From NCBI RefSeq assembly GCF_000189635.1, contig NW_002476481.1, positions 868,001 to 932,000 of the forward strand: a stretch of 64,000 nt of DNA, given 5' to 3'. This document shows, one piece after another, positions 29,130 through 41,321 of the stretch (within the stretch, counting starts at the first letter, position 1; each line of letters opens with the position of its first letter). The notes under the pieces were generated by a model. The model had not been told where the DNA came from and made no database searches. It saw only the letters and a program-made list of their open reading frames with translations. The position numbers were made by a program, and so were the translations under genes. Origin of the DNA: Tetrahymena thermophila SB210. Taxonomy: Eukaryota; Ciliophora; Oligohymenophorea; Hymenostomatida; Tetrahymenidae.

Positions 29130-29680
29130 GAGGTGGAATGTTTTAAGGATTATGTGAGGATTCAACAAACTTTATTGACTGTACCAATATTTTTATCTTG
29201 ATTGTTGTCATTTTGATGCAGATTTCATAAGTACCCACGTTTTTTTGATAATTTCAATCAATTTCCACCTTAATTTTAAGTTATCTTTGTAAAAATTGAT
29301 TTTAAATTTTACATTTTATGAGTAATTCGTGTTTAATTATCAAAAATCTACTTTGATGAATCATCAAAACAAAAATTTTAAATCATAAGTTTACTTTTTT
29401 AAACCACACAGTAGCTATAATATAAATTAAGTACCTTCCTGAGATACCAAGTGCAATATTTAGCTTCGAAAATTAAATAGGTATACTTTTGATTTTTATT
29501 TCTAAAACCTACAATTCTATTAGTTGGAAGGCCATTGTTATAAAAGCATAGTGTTTAGCTAAAAATATTTGTATTTTAAATAAAAATAATGTTTAAAGAG
29601 GAAAGCTATTCAAAAATATGAAGAATATCATTAAAAAAAATATTTTTAAGATGGACATTCAATTCCTTTTTAGTTAAAAA
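29130..29680 (-). pseudogene. Partial, degenerate profilin copy
   Basis: The minus strand carries a recognisable copy of profilin exon 3 (about 29435-29558; NNGLPTNRIVGFRNKNQK and CTWYLRK against NNGVPTDPNVGLRIKNEK and GTWYLKK in the intact gene). It also carries a damaged copy of exon 4 (about 29,130-29,271), where frameshifts break the match after the GTYEICIKMTT stretch. The intron upstream of exon 3 is copied as well: both copies share an AAAGAGGAAAGCTA-like block. Nothing like exons 1 and 2 is found between here and the intact gene. This is a DNA-level tandem duplication of the 3' half of profilin and not a retrocopy, since introns are kept. A working paralogue is unlikely because the start and actin-binding N-terminal helix are absent. 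Confidence 0.75.
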
Positions 29681-30387
29681 ACTACTATTTTTTTTATTAA
29701 TTTCAATTTATTTTATAGTTTGATTGTGAATTTCCTTCATAAAAAAATATATGACTAAGTTAAATTAAAAAGCATTAAAAAGTCATTTCAATTAATTTCA
29801 AAGCCTAATTTATTGCTTTTTGAATTAATAAACAGGATTTTATTAAGCATATAAATATTTTTTTGTAGTAAAGTTTATAATAGGGATTCAATTAAATCAT
29901 TCTATGTTTTTAACAAAAATAAAAAACTAATATGCTTAATAATATTTTAACTGATTTAATAATATGATTTATAAATATTTTTAAATAATTAATTTTAAGT
30001 ATTAATTTGAATATACAAAATTAAACAAAATTTCTTAAATGAAATAGCCTAAAAAAGGTTTTGTATATAATTTAATTAAAGTAATATTTAAAGAAAATAT
30101 TGTGAGATTCATGGATATTTTAGATATTTACTACAATAAATTAGTAAATACATTAACCATTGAAAATTTTAAAAATGATTAATTATTTGCATAAAATATC
30201 AAATTTGTTGGATTAACTAATTAAAATTGTTTATATAGTAGAAATATATTGAGAAGAATAATCTAAAAAAAAGCTAAATGAATGAATAATATTTCTATGA
30301 AATCACACAAAAATCATCATGACAAGTTTATCAATTTAAATTATTTTTATAAATTTATTATCATTTATTTAACTATTAATAATCAAA

Positions 30388-31522
30388 TCAGTAGTTAGCG
30401 GACTTTAAGGATTCAGCGAGCTTTTCACAAGCAGCGTTGACGGCACCAGGATTTTGAGGTTGACCGTTAGTCATTTTGATGTCGTTTTTGAAAGTACCAA
30501 TAACTAAAGCTTACTTGGTAACGGCAATGCAAGCACCACCTTAATCCTAAATTATTTTTTGAAAAATAATATTAATTTTTGCATTATTTTATTTTTTGAG
30601 TGCTTGGTGCTTTATTTTCTAAAATATCTTAATATCAGTCATGAAAACAAATATTATAAATAAATGGCTGGCTAGTTTATTTTTTTAAGACACCTAATAG
30701 CTATAGCTTTGAATAATTTGCTAACTTAAATAATAATAAATTATATACCTTCTTAAGATACCAGGTACCAGCATCAGCGTCGAATCTGACAGTGTAGTAC
30801 TTTTCATTCTTAATTCTTAAACCAACATTAGGATCAGTGGGAACACCGTTGTTCTTCAAAGCTAAAATATTTAACGAAAGAGAATATTATTATTAATATT
30901 AGTAAATATTAAAGAGGAAAGCTAATCAAAATTTGATGAATATTGGCAAATATTTGTTAAAAATTGAGTACTTCATTCCTTATTAGTTAGTTGCATAGTT
31001 GCTATGTACTTATATATTTATTTATTTATTGATTAAATGATTTGAAGGTTTGCTAATTTTTGTTCGAAGGATATTATTTATTTATTTATTGTTCTTCGGA
31101 TCTTAAAAATATTAAACACTAATAATTTTCATAGGAATGAAAGAGTTTTTGAGAGAAGAAGCTTGAAGATAATCAGCCAATTATATGAGATAGTTAATGA
31201 ATTAAAAGAAAAATTACCCTTAACCAAGAGCTCAGCTTCGTTAACATTGAAGTTTTTACCTTCGACATTGATTTAGTAAGTAGGAAGCTAGATTGTTTAG
31301 TAAAAAGGAAAATTAATACATGAAATTAATATTGAAGTCACAAAATCATAGAGTGACTAAAATGGCAAAAAAGGCCAAAAAGAAGCAAAATCTAATATAT
31401 CTTACAGCAGCAATACCAGTAGAGCAAGCCCAAATGTTAGCATGATCCTTACCGAGGATGTAGGCAGATTCGCACTTCTTATCAGCCAAAAGATATTAGA
31501 TATATTGATCCCAACCAGACAT
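30388..31522 (-). CDS. Profilin
   Basis: Small actin-monomer- and polyproline-binding protein of the cytosol. Four exons on the minus strand: exon 1 (31406-31522) encodes MSGWDQYIQYLLADKKCESA, the classic profilin N-terminal helix with its conserved Trp, then ILGKDHANIWACSTGIAA. Exon 2 gives the TYQINVEGKNFNVNEAELLV part. Exon 3 gives NNGVPTDPNVGLRIKNEK and GTWYLKK. Exon 4 gives QGGACIAVTKQALVIGTF and a C-terminal helix ending ESLKSANY, stop TGA 30388-30390. The spliced length, about 150 residues, fits protist profilins, and the sequence resembles those of Tetrahymena. Codons are biased to C- and G-ending forms (ATC, TAC, AAG, CTC) compared with neighbouring genes, which is the usual mark of a highly expressed ciliate gene. 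A broken partial copy lies just downstream. Confidence 0.95.
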
Positions 31523-34500
31523 TTTAATTGTATTTCTTTATTTTTGATTTTCTTAAACTTTTTTTTTCTTTTTAGATTTTTATTTACTAAAGATATTATT
31601 TTTTATGTAAATTTTAAAGTACACTGTCAGCTTTTATAATTTATCAGCGCATGGCAATGCATATTAATTACTTATTCACAATTATTTATTTATTTATTTA
31701 GTGTGCTCAAAAATTGTGCATTTCCATCATAACAAATCTTAATCCCTTAATAATGCTTTCCTCCCTCATTCATTCACATTTCAACTTATTTAACAAATAA
31801 ATAAATATCCCCACTTTTCTTTTCATTTTTATAATCAATCAATCAATCATGATATTCTTAAAGGAAATATCTATCTGAAATGATTCTAATTACTTGCTTC
31901 TTTTTTGGCAAACTACATTAAAAAATCCTGATCATCCAATTTTTCCAAAAGCATATCTTAAGGAATGAAATCACAAAAAAAACAAAAGAAACATCTAGCG
32001 TTAAAAAATTTTACACTTTACACTATTACTTGAAACTACTCATCAAAATAGTGAACAATTTTTTAGATAAAAATTCTGGAGAAGCAAAAACTAATAATAA
32101 ATTGAAATCACAAAATAAATTTATTTATTTTTATTACTTACTTGTTTTTTTCCTTTTATCACTATTTGTGCTTTCTTGACAAATTTTTACTGTTAGCATT
32201 TTTTTATGTAAGATACATTTCTATTAGCAGTTATTCTTACTTTTTTAAAACTACCCTTTGCATTGAAATCTGTATTTCTTGATTTTAAAAGATGCTTGCT
32301 CATATGGTAATATCGTTAAATAAAATAGAAGTTGTGCGTATGAAAAAATGAATAATTGAATCTCAATCATTTATAAACTTGATTTATAATAAAAATGAGC
32401 AACTTAATGGGATAAATTTACTTCAATTACTCTTAATATTAAGCATAAGAAATAAAATTAGTATTAGCTATAAGTATTTCAAATAAATATTCATATTGCT
32501 GATTAAAAAATATCCTAATTCTAATTGTAGGAATTATTCTTAAAATTTTTTAATATTTTAAGACAACTTTCATGAACAGGAAAAGATATAAAGAAAATTC
32601 TCTTCTATAGCTCAAAAAGATATTTAAGAAAATATGTTTAAACTAAATAAACAATAATACTAAAATAGAATTATTAATATAATTTAACTTCAAAAACTAA
32701 GTAAATATAATAATTATTTTAAAGAAGTGAGAGAAAAATTCCAATTAAAAAGTTAAAATAAGGCTACGTCATTAGCTTTCCCGATCAAATGATTAAATAT
32801 CAGGAAAAAGATATTAAAAAGTTAATAAGATTGATATCAAATTAATTTTTATCCTTTAAAGATTTTCATTCCTAAAAATTTTATTTTCAGAGTAAATCAA
32901 TATTTTTCTATGAATTTTTAATCAATAACCTTTTCAATCTTTATTATTCCTTTCTAAATATTATGCAGTAAATTATTTACTCTAATCATAGCTAATGTAA
33001 GAGTGAAATAGAAGGTAAACTTAACAAAGTAAGAATCAAATTTTATTAAAAGAAGATAAAATAATAGTCACACACTTGTTTAAATTTATTCAATTTTATA
33101 TTTTAACAATCGATATGCTATCTTGTCTAAATTAAAAAATTTATCTAAATTTCATTGCTATTAACAATTTTAAGTGAGTGTAAAGCAGTAAAGTCCAATG
33201 CTTACTAAAGAACTAAAACTATTTAAATTTAATTGAATTCACTATAAAACAGTTTTTATAATCTTTATCTTCTATAATTAATCATTTATATCTAAGATAT
33301 TTAAAACTAACTCTAAGATAAAAAAGTATAAAAAAATCAGAAATAGAAAGATATAAATTTTATTAATTTATTTGATTTAAGTTTTGTAAGTAATTATTTC
33401 ATTAAACTACCATATATTTAATCTAAACAAAATTAAATAAATTTTTCAAAATTTCTACTGAACTTAGGTTTTTTGATCAAACAAAATCTAAACTAAATTT
33501 AACTTTATTTTATATTAAATCACATTATATAAAAAATAATAAATAAGCATACTTTTTTATTTTACTAAAATGTAATTTATTTTCTATTAAAAATGTTTAC
33601 TCTTAAAATTAATTTGCACTTAAAAATGAATTAAATACCTATTTTTTTAGAATTTAATATAATCACACTTCATATTAAAAATTGAACACTTTAATTTATA
33701 TTTTCAAAAAATATTTAATCAATTTAAATAAATCTATATTTTAGATTTTAAGCAAAATAAATACTTAATATTGAAAATTAAAAATTTGATATTCAAATTA
33801 TAATCATATATTATATAAATAAAAATAGAAATAGTACAAAATTATTTGTTACTTATTTGTTAAAGAAAAATAAATGCAATTAAAAATTTTTAATTTTTAT
33901 TGGCAGAAACATGAATTTTTTTCAAACTTAAAAATAATAAATATTAAATAAAAGCTAGAGGATAAATAAATTTTACTAAAATAAAATCTTGATTCAAATT
34001 TTCTAATTTTAAAGATTGCTTAGATTTGATAATTCATAAATATATTTTTATATAAATTATTTTAAGCTTATAATATGTAAAATGATAATCTATATCATCT
34101 ATATGTTTAAAAAATAATATAAAAAGATTTCAAAATCAACTTGTATTCTTGATTAAAAAATTATTTGAGATTGCTTTTAAAGAATTTTAATTACAGTTAT
34201 TTTTTTAATCATAATAATTTATTTGAAAATTTTAAAGATAATTTTATATTTTTATTTAGTCTTAAGAAATGATTTTAGAACAAATAAATTCATGCTAATT
34301 ATAATGTAAGAAATAAGATATAACTGAGTATAAATTGAGAAGAAACACATAAATTTTATTAACTATTCATATTTCTTATTTATAATTAATTAGAATATTT
34401 TTATTAGTATAAAAAAGATTAGATGAAAGAGATGAACGTAAACGTAAGTACGTAGGTACGTGTGTGTGAATATAGTTAATGATGATATATACGTATTATG

Positions 34501-34748
34501 AATGTATGAATTAATGCATTCATTCATTAATTAAGTAATTAAGTAAGTAATTAACTAACTAACTAACCGATTTATTTACTTCATCTACTTTTTTCAATAT
34601 ATAATTTAGTTATTTTACAATTAATAATTAATTTTGTGGTTGATGAGAAGAAAAATAGAAAATCTAGTTGTTTTTATTTTATATCTAACTATCGTTAAAT
34701 AATTTATTTCTCTTTTCATCTATTTATACTTGCTATCTATTATTTCTT
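31523..34748. other. 3.2-kb spacer between profilin and E2 genes
   Basis: The ~300 bases next to ATG 31522 are T-rich on the + strand and should hold the profilin promoter. Beyond that I find no convincing exon. One ciliate-code frame stays open on the + strand from about 32,750 to 33,684, but its composition is that of random AT-rich DNA. A tetranucleotide-like tract is listed separately. Confidence 0.55.
34436..34568. repeat. Short-period simple repeat tract
   Basis: Runs of GTAC/GTAA, then TATG/ATTC, then AAGT and AACT units follow one another (for example ACGTAAGTACGTAGGTACG). It lies about 180 bp beyond the 3' end of the E2 gene. Confidence 0.7.
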
Positions 34749-37285
34749 TCAAATTTCAAATAACAGCTTAGAGGGTTCTTCGACTATTTCCTTGATAGTT
34801 TTTAAGAAGGTAACAGCCTCTCTACCGTCAATAAGTCTGTGATCATAAGTTAAAGCTAAGTACCTATTTTATACGTTTATTAAGTGTTCAATTTTCAAAT
34901 AATGCTTGATTTCAAGATCATATATTAAATGAATTAAAAATTTACATCATAGGTCTAGCAACGATTTGGTCACCTCTAACAACGGGTCTGTTTTAGACAG
35001 CGTGCATACCCAAAATAGCTGATTGAGGAGGGTTCAAGATGGGCATACCGAACAAAGAACCGTAAGTACCACCATTAGAAATAGTGAAAGTACCACCGAC
35101 CATATCTTCAACGGTAATGGATCCTTCCTTACCTTTATTTCCTAAACGGATAATTTCCTATGATTAAAAAAAGAATGATTTAAATATTTATTTTTAACAT
35201 TTTGAGAATTAGCTAAAAATTTTGATATTTAAAAAAAAAATTACCCTTTCAACGTCAGCAAAAGACATATTTTCGGTATTTCTAAGAACGGGAACCATTA
35301 AACCAGTAGGGGTGGCAACGGCAACTGAAATATCAACGTAGTTTCTATAAACAATTTCCTTTCCATCAATAACTATTTTTATAAATAATTTGTTTATTTA
35401 TAAGAATAAAGAATAAAACGAATACCTGCATTAACGATAGGTTATTATTGGAGAGCAGCAGTAGCAGCCTTAACGAAGAAAGACATGAAACCAAGCTTAA
35501 CGTTGTGTTTCTTTTGGAATTGTTCTTAGTATTTATTTCTTATTTCCATGACGTTGCTCATATCAACTTCGTTGAAAGTAGGAAGTAAAGCGTATGTATT
35601 CTAAGAGTCTTTAAGTCTTTAACCGATTCTTTGTCTCATCTTGGATAAGGGTTGTCTAGTTTCAGTTCTATTCTTTTCTCCCCATTCTAAGTTATTTATA
35701 AAATCATATTTTTATTTTGTTTATTTAATAATTTAAACTTTTTATATTTATTTATTGATTGCTGGTTTCTCGCAAATTCTTTTTTTAAGTTGCAAATGAC
35801 GACTATTTCAATATTTTTTTATCTAAAATTTATATATTATTTCATTTGCTTTTGGTAACTTAGTTGTTTATTTGATTCTAAAATATATTTGATATTGCTT
35901 TTATAATATTCTTTAAAGTGTTTTATTTTTGTCTGCTTACAGCTTGAGATGTTTGCTTGCTTACTTACTTAATTGGAACTTGCTTTTTAGTTTGATTGTT
36001 TATTTTACGAAAACTAATTTACAATTTATTTTTTTTTGCTTTTGTTTTAAAATAAACCAGCTGCTATTTATAATTATTTGTTAATTAATTACGGATAGCC
36101 ATTTGAGTGGGTTTTTGGGAAGCAGCAGAAGAGGAAGCAGCCTTAGGGGCTTCAGTCTTTTTAGCAGCTTCAGGAGCAGGGGTGGAGGCAGCAGGCTTAG
36201 CAGCTTCAGCTTTCTTAGGAGCTTCTTCCTTTTTAGCTCCAGCAGCGGCAGCAGCTGGCTTAGCAGCACCTTCAGGCTTTTTACCATCAGTATCAAGGAC
36301 AAAGAAGGGCTTTCCTACATTAACGTTTTCACCTTCTTAGGCAAATAATTCAGTGATAACACCAGCTTCAGGAGAACGAATTGGTACTTGGGTCTTGTCG
36401 GTTTCGACGCTGCAAACGACTTCGTCTAATTCAACATAATCACCAACCTCTATTAAATTTATGTTATGATAATTAAATTTATAAAGTAGAAAAAATAAAT
36501 AGAATTTCTGTTTAAAATGCTATGTGAATTATATCATTTGACATTATTTTAATCGATTATTAATCTTTTTTTTAAGTAGTCTCAATACAATAATTGATTA
36601 AATATTTATCAATGAAATCTACTTGAAAAAGCTGATCAAGTAGAGAATTTTTGAAAAAAAATTCTTTAAATTTTCTTTCTTTTTTGCTTAATGAAGAAAT
36701 TCGTTAATCCATTTTAAAGATTTTTGTAAATGAAATTACTCTTCAACATTTAGTGAACTTGACCTTCAGTGATGGAGTCACCCATAGAAGGAACATTGAT
36801 AGTCTTAACTATAGTTTTAATAAAACAGAAAGTTAGAATATGTTAATTGAATTAATTTATAATGATGCTATAATCAATCTTGCTGCTTTCTTGCATTTAT
36901 TATGCGATTGGGAGAACTGAATAATTATAATATTATGCAATAATCAGTTCTTAAATAATAAATTGCATTCAAAATTAAGGAAGCTATGACTTAGGCATTT
37001 TTATGGCTTTAATGCTCATGACTTTTATTTTAAATCTTATCAGTTATTCTGAATAAGAAAAATTTTAGAAAAATGATAGTAGCAGTAGATTGATTTTGTG
37101 CATGTTTAAGGATTTTATGGATTCTCACTTGCGAAATTAGCCTTGCTAGTGTGAGTAAGGAGATATTAGCTCTAGAATTGCTTGATTTTCATGCTATTCT
37201 TAGCATTGACAGTGACCAAGGAGTACTTGGGCATGGTCTTGGTTAATTAAACTAAGGGCAATAATTTCTTGATGGCAGATCTCAT
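34749..37285 (-). CDS. Dihydrolipoamide succinyltransferase, E2 of 2-oxoglutarate dehydrogenase
   Basis: Transfers the succinyl group from lipoyl-lysine to CoA in the mitochondrial 2-oxoglutarate dehydrogenase complex (TCA cycle). Minus-strand exons encode, in order: a basic mitochondrial targeting sequence ([20 protein letters not shown]); a lipoyl domain ([19 protein letters not shown], lipoylated Lys in [22 protein letters not shown]); a long Ala/Pro/Lys hinge (about 36,105-36,270); and the catalytic acyltransferase domain from [18 protein letters not shown] through [16 protein letters not shown] and [17 protein letters not shown] to the active-site motif [12 protein letters not shown]. 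It ends KLLFEI then TGA 34749-34751. No peripheral-subunit-binding domain is visible between hinge and catalytic core, as is usual for succinyl-type E2. Codons are biased as in profilin, suggesting strong expression. At least seven exons; the small second exon lies near 36,755-36,808. Confidence 0.94.
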
Positions 37286-38958
37286 TTTTTTCGATGCTTT
37301 TATTTTTAAAAGATTTTTTTTTCTTCTTATTTTATTTAATTATTGTTTTTGAAGGTTTATCTTTTCTTTTCTTTTTATTTTATTTATTTGCTTGCTTATT
37401 AATTTTATTTTCTTTTCTTTTCCTAGCTCTATCTAAATATAAGATCAATGAATACATCATGAAGTATAATTACTTTGATGCATCTCTAATTAAGTGAACG
37501 TTTATCTGCCTATCTGTCTGTCTCTATGCAATAAGCATGCAAATCACATATTAACTATGTGCAATTATTTTAGATAGTGTGACAAAGTGTTTAATCCATT
37601 CATTTGCATAAAAGATACATACATATAAATAATGCAATACAATACTTTTTTTAATTCATATTTTATAATTATGAAATAGTAGAAAATCTCCATAGTAGTC
37701 AAAATTAAATAAAAAGCAAAAAAGAAAGAAAGAAATTAAGATGGAGTAATGGCTCAGCTATTTTCGAAGAATGACTTTAATTTTTAACAATTTAGCTGCA
37801 GGATACAAGTGAAATCACAATATATAATTATTTAATTTAAGAGTGATGCACTTATATCTTCTATTTTACTCTTTCTTTTTATATTCTTTTTCTCTTTTAT
37901 AGTTGATTATTCTTAATAATTACTCAACTATTTCGCATTTAAAGATCCTAAAAGAAATTTCCTTTTAACCTGTCGTAAATTCTGAATTATGATATCACAA
38001 TATTGCGAAATTTCATTAATCATCATTTTTACTATTTTTGATATTAGGTATCTTCTATTTTAATTACCTTTTATACTACTGCCCATTTTAACTAAACAAT
38101 TTCTTAAAGTAAAGAGAGCTAAAAAATTACATTTTACAATATTTTTCTGACACAAATTTATTTTTTATCTGAAACCATCTCATTTTTATTTTTTCATTAT
38201 TATTTTTTCAAAGTATTTTTTTCTAATTAAAATATTATCACAAAAGCTGCATTTTTTAATTACTCAAAATAAATATTATTTATAATTATTTAAAAATTAA
38301 ACAGAATTTATAATTATTAAAATTGAAGCATTTTTAAATCAAAAAGTAATATTTAATTCAAATAACAATAGTCTTTACATAATAAAAAAAGTTATATTAA
38401 TTAAGCGTATCAATTTTCAACACCATTCAAAAATTAAGTGAATATATCTTTTGGTGAAATTAAATTTAGCTGTCAAAAATTTTTTGTTTTTTTAATGTAA
38501 ATTTTTTTGAATAAAAATATTATAATAACAAATTATTGTCAAGCTTATCAAATTGTTTTAATATTTAAAAATATAGCATTATCACTTTAAAATTTTTATT
38601 CTACTATTCTAAAGTTAACTAATTTAGTTAGTTAATAAATTAACACTTCATTTGATTTGCAATCGAAATGTCAAAATATAATTTAGCTATATATAATCCT
38701 AATCAATTTTTTGTATCCATTTTTATTTTTATTATTTAAAGAGATTTAAAATAAACTTTGATGAAATTTATTAAATAGATTTTTACATTTATTTTAGTTC
38801 CTTAAAAAAATGTCTTATTTTCCTTCAATTTAGAGTAAACTAATTATAATTAATTTATTGATAGATTATTAATCAGATTATCTTTAAATCCAAAATAAAT
38901 TAATTATTTTATAAAATTAAAAAAAAGTGATATAAAAAAAGTAAAAAATAAATAAAAG
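37286..38958. other. Spacer between divergent E2 and repeat genes
   Basis: T-rich next to the E2 start, with long TTTT/TTTC runs at 37,300-37,425. It must hold two divergent promoters. No exon or RNA gene was seen. Confidence 0.55.
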
Positions 38959-41321
38959 ATGCAAGAAAGTAGCGTTTTTGAAAAACTTGAAGATGTACAT
39001 TTATTTTTATAGATTTAATTTAATCTAAAGTATATTCTTTTTATTAAAAAGTTCTTAAACTCATCTTTACAGTCTCATACTGATATAGATATAAAATTAA
39101 TGTAATAAATTATTATTTATTTTATGCTTAGAATGTTAATTTACTTATTTAATATCAAAGGCTTTGCGAAATAGGAATCTAAGGAATATAAGCCTTAAGT
39201 AAAGCTTTGATATAATGCACTAACCTTTAGAGCTTGAGAATCTATTTTTTGTAAATAAGTTAATTTTATTAGATTTTGAGATTTTGGGCATTCCTACTAT
39301 TTATTATTTAAAATCTAAATTAGGTTTCATATTTCTTTATTAAATTATTTATTTTATCAAGGAATTGCCTTTTCTAAACTTTAAAGTTTTTTTAATCTAA
39401 AATATACTAAATTATCTTAAAAAAAGAAAAAACAATTTTGGCGCTTAAGGGGTAGCAGAATTAGGTTAGGCTTTAGCAAAGTGCATCAATTTAAAAACTT
39501 TAATAATTTCGTTTAAGTAAAACTTTTAATTTCTCACAAATAATTAATTATTAAATAGTAGATTTGATATTTACTTTCTTACTTCTTTTTCACAAATAAA
39601 TTTTCATTTCTTTTTAATAATTTATATAAAAAAATATGTAAAATTTTAATTAGATTTTTTGCTATATCAATTAAAAAAAAAAAAAAATTTTATTTTTTGG
39701 GCTAAATTACTTACTTATTTTTAAATTTACTTTAATTTTAATAAACTTATTTTATATAATTAGCTAAAATCAACTTGGTTCCTTAGGTGTCTAAGGTTTA
39801 TGCTCTGGTTTAGCATCTTGTCAAAATTTAAATGACTTTATTCTTTATTTTTAGTAATTTAGTGAAATACTTCAAATTTAGTAATAAAAATGATATCTAA
39901 TTTACCTTAATTAAAGGAATGACGAAATAGGTATAGCAGGAGCACAATAACTAGGATTATCTCTACCAAACTGTTAAAATCTAACTTATATGACACTTAA
40001 ATTATAGTAAATTGAAATTCTTTTTAATTTTCATAAAATTATTTTAGCAAGTTATCACTTAAGAAATTTTAAAAATTATTAAAATTACTATTTGGATTAA
40101 CCATTTTAATAATTTAAATGTATAGTAACAATCATATTAACGATGATGCTGCATAATACTTAGGTTCTTCTTTATCAAATTTCCCTTAACTTAAGCTTCT
40201 AGAACTTGATTTAACGTAATAGTATTTGTGTCATAATTTACCTTTTATCATATTTATTGAATTTATAAAGCAAGCATAATTAATAATTTTATTTTGAACT
40301 AAAAATCCAAAATGAAAATTGAATAATTTAATTCATTTTCTTTTGTAATTATTTTTTGCTTTAATACTTACAAATCATTTTCAAACCTTTTTTGTTAATT
40401 ATAAGTCTTAACGATATTGGAGATAAAGGTATATCTAATATGGGTTCTGGATTAGCTAAGAGCGCTAGTCTTACAAATTTAACTCTTTAGCTTAAGTAAA
40501 ATTAAATTATTCAGAAAATGAAACAAAAATAAAAAATTAATTAATTTTTTTATTAATAAAACATTAAACATTTTTTTGAACTTTTTAATAATATATTAAT
40601 TAAGCGAGAATAAATTTACATCTGAAGGTTTATCTAATTTAGGTTATGCTTTAGCTAAATCCACCAATCTCTCTACTTTGTCTATATACATTTAGTAAAT
40701 AATAATATTTTAATAACTAATTTAATTATTTTAACTATTATTTAATTTAATAATTAATTTATCTTGTCTCATTATTCTAATTGGCAATTATTAAAAAGTG
40801 GTACATAAATTGGAGCAACTGGTATATAAGGTTTAATTTATGGTTTATCGCAATCTGCTAAACTCTCATACCTTTTTTTAGACCTAAGGTTTAATTTTTA
40901 AAAGCTTTTACTTTATTGATTTTACTTTTCAAATTATGTTAATTTTTTCCAATTCTTGTTTTATATATTGTTTTAAATATTTTAAATTATTTATCAACAA
41001 ATTTATAATATTATAAAGAGAGAATAACTTGGGAGATTAAGGAGCCTATAATTTAGGTTGTGTTTTATAAAATTTACGAAAACTTTAAATTTTGCATCTT
41101 ATGTTAGAGTAAATTCTTTGAATATTATTTACAATATGTGTTTTTTATTTAAAATAAATAGCTGATAAAATTTTTATATTATTATTACAAAATAAATTTA
41201 ATTTATTATTTTATTATTAAATAACAGCTTCAACTAAATTAGCCAATAAAGTAAAAAAAAGCTAGTAACAAAAGTAAAAAAACTCTAAAGCTTAATTGAA
41301 TAGAGAATAGATTGCTTTTGA
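38959..41321 (+). CDS. Leucine-rich-repeat protein built of 90-nt exons (9 repeats)
   Basis: Twelve exons, spliced length 990 nt, 329 residues. Exon 1 is 38959-38994 (MQESSVFEKLED) and exon 2 is 39052-39101 (FLNSSLQSHTDIDIKL). Nine exons of exactly 90 nt follow: 39161-39250, 39427-39516, 39764-39853, 39917-40006, 40126-40215, 40406-40495, 40605-40694, 40799-40888 and 41019-41108. The last exon, 41228-41321, encodes a Lys-rich tail and stops at TGA 41319-41321. Each 90-nt exon encodes one 30-residue repeat with the pattern N-x-I-G-x-x-G-x-x-x-L-G-x-x-L-x-x-C-x-x-L-x-x-L-x-L-x-L. This is the ribonuclease-inhibitor/RanGAP class of LRR. All nine exons have phase-2 introns on both sides, and the introns (63-247 nt) share no obvious sequence. 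There is no signal peptide or membrane segment, so a cytosolic binding scaffold is inferred; the partner is unknown. Confidence 0.88.
39161..41108 (+). repeat. Nine diverged 90-nt exon modules
   Basis: The modules repeat in protein pattern and exact length but have diverged at the DNA level. For example, NDIGDKGISNMGSGLAKS, ENKFTSEGLSNLGYALAKS and ENNLGDQGAYNLGCVLQN occupy the same frame positions. The fifth module lacks the usual Gly (NNHINDDAAQYLGSSLSN). Confidence 0.88.

Noticed and set aside
29130-29680. A second working profilin gene.
   Set aside because: Exons 1 and 2 are missing and the exon 4 copy is frame-broken.
32571-32725. Short frame starting MNRKRYKENSLLQ.
   Set aside because: About 50 codons, no motif, no homologue recognised and no supporting context.
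32750-33684. A ciliate-code open frame of about 310 codons on the + strand.
   Set aside because: With TGA as the only stop, frames this long can arise by chance in AT-rich DNA. The translation is dominated by Ile, Asn, Lys, Phe, Leu and Tyr, has few acidic residues and shows no motif.
36103-36348. Plus-strand frames rich in Ala, Ser, Gly and Arg over the E2 hinge.
   Set aside because: They are antisense shadows of the Ala/Pro/Lys linker of the E2 gene, which is well supported on the minus strand.
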